The notes under the pieces are model-generated. The model searched no databases. It was not told where the DNA came from and saw nothing but the letters and a program-made list of their open reading frames with translations. From Deltaproteobacteria bacterium (GTDB taxonomy: Bacteria > Desulfobacterota > Syntrophobacteria > BM002), in assembly GCA_020350905.1 (NCBI GenBank), contig CP070843.1, forward strand, positions 3,639,964-3,647,674: a stretch of 7,711 bases of DNA. The letters run 5' to 3'. Shown here piece by piece: positions 4,294 to 7,711 of the stretch (position 1 is the stretch's first letter; each line of letters begins with the position of its first letter). The translations under genes were made by a program, and so were the position numbers.

Positions 4294-5550
4294 TCATGAA
4301 CAGCCTGCTGCAGCCGTGGATTGTTCCTGCAGCCTCCTTACTCGCTCCACCACTGGTGGATGGCTGTAGTAAAAAGCAGCGTAGAGGGGATGTGGGTGGA
4401 GATTGGCTAGATTTTCCTTAGAGAGCTTGATCAAAGCCTCTGCCAAATCCAGCGGTCTTCCCGTGAGCTCACAGGCAAATTTGTCCGCTTGCCATTCATG
4501 CTTGCGGGAGAGATGGCTCAGTGCTGGAGTCAAGGGAAACAGTAACAGCGAGCTGAGAAATCCAAGTATGAAAACTCGCACGTAGAACGAGCCCTGTTCC
4601 AGGCCGATTATTCCTGGCAATCCCTTCCAACCAAGCAATTTGTAAGCAAGGAAAATTGCTCCCAGTGCCACTATCTCGGTCAGGATAATTCTTTTCATCA
4701 CGTGCTTCTTCTTCCAATGCCCCACCTCATGGGCTAGGACCGCCAATATTTCCCGGTGAGTCATACTTTCCAGAAGGGTATCAAAAAGCACGATTCGCTT
4801 TACCCTGCCGATTCCAGAGAAGTAAGCGTTGGAGTGGAGGCTACGTCTGGAGGCATCCACCTGAAAAACATTCTTCACCTTGATCCCTACTTTTTCAACC
4901 AGAGCCCTGATCTCAGCTTCCAGTCCTTCAGTCTGCACCGGTTCAAATTTAAAAAAGAGCGGTTCGATAACATAGGGCGAGATGTACATGAAAAAGATGC
5001 TAAAGAGCAGAAAAACAGCCCACACCCACAGCCACCACCACCCTGGACTCAAGCGAACAAGAAAAAGGGCAGCCGCAACCAGAAGCGTCGAGAGCACGGT
5101 GGAGATGACAGTGGACTTCACCAAATCGCTTAGCCAGAGCCGACCTGTCATGGTATTGAAGCCGTAGCGGTTCTCAATATTGAAATTCTTATAGAGACTG
5201 AAAGGGATACTGAAAATGGTCCCAGTGTACAGGAGACCCAGTACAAAAAGTACACCCTGCACGACAAAGGATTTGGAGAGGGAAGTGACCCAGCCATCGT
5301 AAATGGTGATAAATCCCCCAAACAGAAAAACAATCACAACAAGGTTACTGAGCAGCGACAAGACATTGCTGAGCCTGCTGGTTTCGGCCGTGTACGATAT
5401 AGTTTTTCGTAAGGTCTCAGCATCAATGGCTGTGGAGAATTCGGCAGGGACTTGATGGCCTTTTTCTTTCAGGTACTTGATGTTTAACCACTTGAGACCA
5501 AGGGAGACACTGAAAAAAAATAGATAAATAATGAGAATAATCACTTTCAT
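4294..5550 (-). CDS. M48 family membrane zinc metalloprotease (Ste24-like)
   Basis: This 418-residue integral membrane protease has the Ste24/CAAX-protease layout. It starts with an N-terminal membrane segment (about 2-19), then further hydrophobic spans (about 66-84, 96-118, 145-165, 171-190). The zinc site HEVGH (274-278, catalytic E275) sits in LAVLAHEVGHWKKKH. Two more hydrophobic spans follow (about 287-305, 324-342). The third zinc ligand is probably E352 in HEWQADKFA. SNAYFSG (240-246) and the C-terminal YSHPP (395-399) are also typical. Ste24 cleaves near prenylated C-termini in eukaryotes. Bacterial members more likely serve membrane protein quality control, and the substrate here is unknown. 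ATG 5550 has no visible Shine-Dalgarno sequence. It is kept because no better start exists and it includes the first membrane segment. The gene lies 87 bases downstream of the 56-residue gene on the same strand and may belong to its operon. Confidence 0.93.
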   Translation of the reverse strand: MKVIILIIYLFFFSVSLGLKWLNIKYLKEKGHQVPAEFSTAIDAETLRKTISYTAETSRLSNVLSLLSNLVVIVFLFGGFITIYDGWVTSLSKSFVVQGVLFVLGLLYTGTIFSIPFSLYKNFNIENRYGFNTMTGRLWLSDLVKSTVISTVLSTLLVAAALFLVRLSPGWWWLWVWAVFLLFSIFFMYISPYVIEPLFFKFEPVQTEGLEAEIRALVEKVGIKVKNVFQVDASRRSLHSNAYFSGIGRVKRIVLFDTLLESMTHREILAVLAHEVGHWKKKHVMKRIILTEIVALGAIFLAYKLLGWKGLPGIIGLEQGSFYVRVFILGFLSSLLLFPLTPALSHLSRKHEWQADKFACELTGRPLDLAEALIKLSKENLANLHPHPLYAAFYYSHPPVVERVRRLQEQSTAAAGCS

Positions 5551-5637
5551 GGAGCAAATGATACTGCATTCGTCTCGTGGAGTCGAGATCTAGTTAGGGT
5601 ATGCGCTCTGTGGCGCTATGCGGAATGGAGGGATAGG

Positions 5638-5808
5638 TTAGTCTGGGGTTTTGACTCTCTTTTGTCTCTTCGCTTCCTCATAAAGCTCGTAGAGCTCAGG
5701 AAAATGCTCTTTCACATGCGCTACTGCCTGATCGCCGCTCAGCCCTTCCCTCTGGCTCAGCGTTCGTACCAGCTGATCCCAAGCCTTCAGCAGTTTCTCA
5801 TTCTTCAT
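5638..5808 (-). CDS. Small acidic/basic helical protein coupled to the antiporter gene
   Basis: A 56-residue protein starts MKNEKLLKAWDQLVRTL, continues through SGDQAVAHVKEHFPELYELYEEA (24-46) and ends in a basic KRQKRVKTPD. It appears all-helical, soluble and without cysteines. Its ATG (5808-5806) overlaps the antiporter stop TGA (5810-5808) by one base, and AAGGAG lies 8 bases upstream inside the antiporter gene. Translational coupling is therefore expected. The family is not recognised. The coupling suggests an accessory or regulatory role with the antiporter, but that is inference only. The frame uses sensible codons throughout, and the overlap plus ribosome site make it a likely real gene despite its size. 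Confidence 0.7.
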   Translation of the reverse strand: MKNEKLLKAWDQLVRTLSQREGLSGDQAVAHVKEHFPELYELYEEAKRQKRVKTPD

Positions 5809-7403
5809 CACACACTCTCCTTGGGATCAGTGGAAGCGCCACGTTTTTTTGTCGATATCTCTAAAAAGAAGAGTTTCTCGTTAACTTGACTCAGAAGTTT
5901 TTTCATGACTTTTTCCGAAATAATCCCCGCCAGGTAAGCCTCCTTGATTCCGTCCTTTTCTGCATGGAGTAATCGTTCTTCCGCCAGATGCAATTCTTCT
6001 GCAACCGCATTTTGATGATCGGCGGCAGCTTCCTCCAAATCCATATGCAGTTCTTTCACTCGATCTTGCAAACGCGGTGCCAAGAGTTCGTAGTTGCTTT
6101 GGCTCAGAAGCCCGCGGCCAACCATCTGCTCCAACTCCAACTGCACTCGGCCTAAGGCGAAAACTTCACCCTTCCTTGTTTCATAAGATTGCTGAGAGTC
6201 GCCTCGAATCAGCCCGAGCTTCTGGAGCACCATCTTGATGCTCAATCCTTGGACCAGCAGGGTAAAAATCACCACCGCAAAAATCATGGCCATCAAAAGC
6301 TGGCGTAGGGGCAGGTCTCTGGGCAAACTCAAGGCGAGTACCATGCAGATGGCTCCCCGAATGCCGCCCCAGAAAAGCACTCCCTGCCAGCTTCCAGGTA
6401 GAGGCTTATCCACTTTACTAATTAGGGGCGCAGTGCAAAACACTGCGGCGGCTCGCCCACAGACCATGGCCGCCACCGCCAGCAGCACAGCTACCCAAAG
6501 TGGCCCAAAGTGAACTATTTTCACTTCTATGCCGATCATGAGAAAAAGAACGGAATTTACCATAAAGGCTGCATATTCCCAGAAATCGCTCACTGAAACT
6601 CGGGTCGTGGGTGACATGGCCCACCTAGTACCGTAATTACCGGTCATTAAACCAGCCCCTATGACCGCCATCACCCCGGAAATGTGCAAGTGCTCTGCTA
6701 GCAGGTAAGCACTGAAAGCGAGAATGGTGGTCAAAGTGATCTCAATGAGATGGTCGTCCACCAAACTCATTACCTTGGCCATGGACAGGCCTAGAAGCAC
6801 TCCAATCCCACCTCCCCCAACCACGCTCACGACAAATTGGCGCCCAGCAGAAAGGAGATTGAAATCGTCACCTTGGGCCATTCCCAGAAGAACTCCAAAA
6901 AGCACCACAGCCACGCCGTCATTGAAGATGCTCTCGCCCTCGATTATAAGCGAGAGCCGCCGAGTTACTCCAAGTTCTTTGAAAAGAGCCAACACCGAGA
7001 TGGGATCGGTGGCGGCGACAATGGCACCAAAAAGGAACGCATGTCCCCAAGAAAAATCTGGGCCTCCATTCCACAACTGAAAACCGGAATAGCTAACAAC
7101 AGCAGCGACAGTGGTGGCGAGAATCACACCTGGCAAGGCTAACATCGCAATGGAACGAGCATTTTTCTGGAGATCAAGTATGTCTATGTTAAATGCAGCT
7201 TCAAAAAGGAGGATTGGCAGGAAGATATGAAAGACCAATTCCGGGGTCAGGAGCATCTGGGGCAGAAGATCAAGTGCCCCCATCACTATGCCTACGACTA
7301 CCAAGGCGATAGTGTACGGCAGCCGAATGTATTTGGTGAACATGGCAACGGCTGCTGCAATTATCAGCAACCACAATGCTTGCGCTTCAATGCCAAGTCC
7401 CAT
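5808..7403 (-). CDS. NhaP-type Na+(K+)/H+ antiporter (CPA1 family)
   Basis: This 531-residue inner-membrane protein exchanges cations for protons and serves pH and ion homeostasis. Residues 1-395 form about a dozen hydrophobic spans. Hallmarks are PILLFEAAFNID (63-74), the transport-site segment AATDPISVLALFKELG (130-145), EGESIFNDGVAVVLFG (155-170) with the conserved D162, NSVLFLMIGIEV (283-294), and FWGGIRGAICMVLALSLP (344-361). A long cytoplasmic tail (about 400-531) is charged and helical, probably coiled coil, with repeated E/L-rich stretches such as LEEAAADHQNAVAEELHLAEERLL. Some CPA1 members carry such regulatory tails. ATG 7403 is preceded by GGAG 10 bases away. Whether sodium or potassium is carried cannot be read from sequence. 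The downstream 56-residue gene overlaps its stop. Confidence 0.95.
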   Translation of the reverse strand: MGLGIEAQALWLLIIAAAVAMFTKYIRLPYTIALVVVGIVMGALDLLPQMLLTPELVFHIFLPILLFEAAFNIDILDLQKNARSIAMLALPGVILATTVAAVVSYSGFQLWNGGPDFSWGHAFLFGAIVAATDPISVLALFKELGVTRRLSLIIEGESIFNDGVAVVLFGVLLGMAQGDDFNLLSAGRQFVVSVVGGGGIGVLLGLSMAKVMSLVDDHLIEITLTTILAFSAYLLAEHLHISGVMAVIGAGLMTGNYGTRWAMSPTTRVSVSDFWEYAAFMVNSVLFLMIGIEVKIVHFGPLWVAVLLAVAAMVCGRAAAVFCTAPLISKVDKPLPGSWQGVLFWGGIRGAICMVLALSLPRDLPLRQLLMAMIFAVVIFTLLVQGLSIKMVLQKLGLIRGDSQQSYETRKGEVFALGRVQLELEQMVGRGLLSQSNYELLAPRLQDRVKELHMDLEEAAADHQNAVAEELHLAEERLLHAEKDGIKEAYLAGIISEKVMKKLLSQVNEKLFFLEISTKKRGASTDPKESV

Positions 7404-7630
7404 ACGATTTTATCTCCAAGAGCGACTCCCATTGAGCCTGGTGTTGATTTCAAAGGAGCCGGTGGGCAAAGAGAATAGAGTTTTGTAAACAGTAAACAGT
7501 GAACGGTAAGAGGACTAAAAGATGATTCTGCAACTGTTCACCATTCACCGCTTAGCGTTTACTCTTTTTTGCTTTATACCCCGCGCACCATGCCTGGTTC
7601 TATTGACAACTGGATTAACCTGGTCAGAGG
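7404..7630. other. Intergenic region upstream of the antiporter gene
   Basis: The region holds the antiporter leader, no convincing sigma-70 promoter, and the heptamer-based inverted repeat described separately. T6 (7565-7570) follows the repeat on the plus strand, terminator-like, but no plus-strand gene precedes it. Confidence 0.5.
7485..7562. repeat. Imperfect inverted repeat built of heptamers
   Basis: The left arm reads AAACAGT (7487-7493), AAACAGT (7494-7500), GAACGGT (7501-7507). After 25 bases the opposite strand carries four heptamers of the same kind: GAACAGT (7539-7533), GAATGGT (7546-7540), AAGCGGT (7553-7547) and AAACGCT (7560-7554). The outer ends GTAAAC (7485-7490) and GTTTAC (7557-7562) match perfectly, and over 23 bases the arms agree at 18 positions. 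This is a nested direct-plus-inverted repeat of seven-base period, like dispersed intergenic repeats in proteobacteria. As RNA it can form a long imperfect stem. Confidence 0.7.
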
Positions 7631-7711
7631 TTATTTCCCAGCGCTCGCCAGAGGCGATTCTCCTTTCTTCGTCACCCGTCCAGACACCCAGCCCACTATG
7701 ATACCCAGAAT
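7631..7711 (-). CDS. Possible C-terminal end of a membrane protein (partial)
   Basis: Entering from the right edge on the minus strand, 26 codons run to TAA at 7633-7631. They encode a hydrophobic start (LGIIVGWVSG), then a basic, polar tail (RVTKKGESPLASAGK). This looks like the last membrane segment and cytoplasmic tail of a small membrane protein, on the same strand as the antiporter 227 bases further on. The opposite strand is also open here (from ATG 7589), so coding direction is not certain. The family is not recognised. Confidence 0.35.
   Translation of the reverse strand: MLGIIVGWVSGRVTKKGESPLASAGK

Noticed and set aside
4275..4320. Terminator between the convergent 98-residue gene and the M48 protease gene
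   Set aside because: Only a 5-6 bp imperfect stem (AGCTGT/ACAGCC-like) without a T-run on either strand.
4756..5133. Plus-strand open frame of 125 codons antisense to the M48 protease gene
   Set aside because: Its His/Pro/Lys-rich product is the mirror of the strongly supported protease coding sequence and has no ribosome site or motifs.
5585..5625. Repeated TATGCG with GCGC arms between the 56-residue gene and the M48 gene as a terminator
   Set aside because: Short imperfect pairing with no T-run; it does not exclude read-through into the protease gene.
6724..7142. Two overlapping plus-strand open frames antisense to the antiporter
   Set aside because: Shadows of the antiporter gene, whose motifs establish the true strand and frame.
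7589..7711. Plus-strand open frame from ATG 7589 running off the right edge
   Set aside because: No ribosome site precedes it, and the opposite strand reads as a plausible membrane-protein C-terminus; the strand is still uncertain.
1..7711. tRNA or rRNA genes, CRISPR arrays, transposases or phage genes
   Set aside because: No cloverleaf, regular spacer array or mobile-element protein motif was seen on either strand.

Overview
This window looks like chromosomal backbone from a mesophilic Gram-negative bacterium, most plausibly a deltaproteobacterium (Desulfobacterota/Syntrophobacterales-like). That placement is an inference. It rests on the style of the HU and cold-shock proteins, stand-alone RsbRD_N-type proteins, a small protein of a type I associate with this group, strong GGAGG ribosome sites, and mixed ATG/GTG starts at moderate GC. 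I see no rRNA, tRNA, CRISPR array, integrase or transposase.

Layout. At the left edge (3-173, minus) is a short coding-like frame of doubtful status. A cold-shock protein (328-528, plus) follows, with a GTG start, a leader hairpin and a very clean intrinsic terminator. Facing it is an HU-type DNA-binding protein gene (671-939, minus). It is complete from ribosome site to stop except for one missing base in a poly-A run, so as written it encodes only 23 residues. Upstream of HU lie a good sigma-70 promoter, an inverted repeat and an AT-rich gap, then an exported TraB/GumN-family protein (1282-2208, plus).

The stretch 2209-2854 has no confident gene. It does hold a compact structured block: a palindrome, a TATAAT box, a mini-ORF with an excellent Shine-Dalgarno sequence, and a hairpin whose right arm contains the Shine-Dalgarno of a second mini-ORF. 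This resembles a translation-attenuation leader, but no full gene follows it.

A plus-strand cluster comes next (2855-4274): two tandem paralogues of the RsbRD N-terminal sensory-type domain, each a stand-alone protein, and a 98-residue conserved-looking protein of unknown function. Converging on it is a minus-strand group. Read in its own direction, this is a partial frame at the right edge, an NhaP-type cation/proton antiporter, a 56-residue protein whose start overlaps the antiporter stop by one base, and an M48/Ste24-type membrane zinc protease. A heptamer-based imperfect inverted repeat (7485-7562) lies upstream of the antiporter.

How the genes may fit together. Cold-shock and HU proteins handle nucleic acids. 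The antiporter and its coupled small protein serve ion and pH homeostasis. The M48 protease acts in membrane protein quality control. RsbRD_N domains belong to stress-signalling families. The content is a stress and housekeeping mix, not one evident pathway. The items most worth checking are the HU frameshift, the attenuator-like block at 2341-2581 and the tandem RsbRD_N pair.
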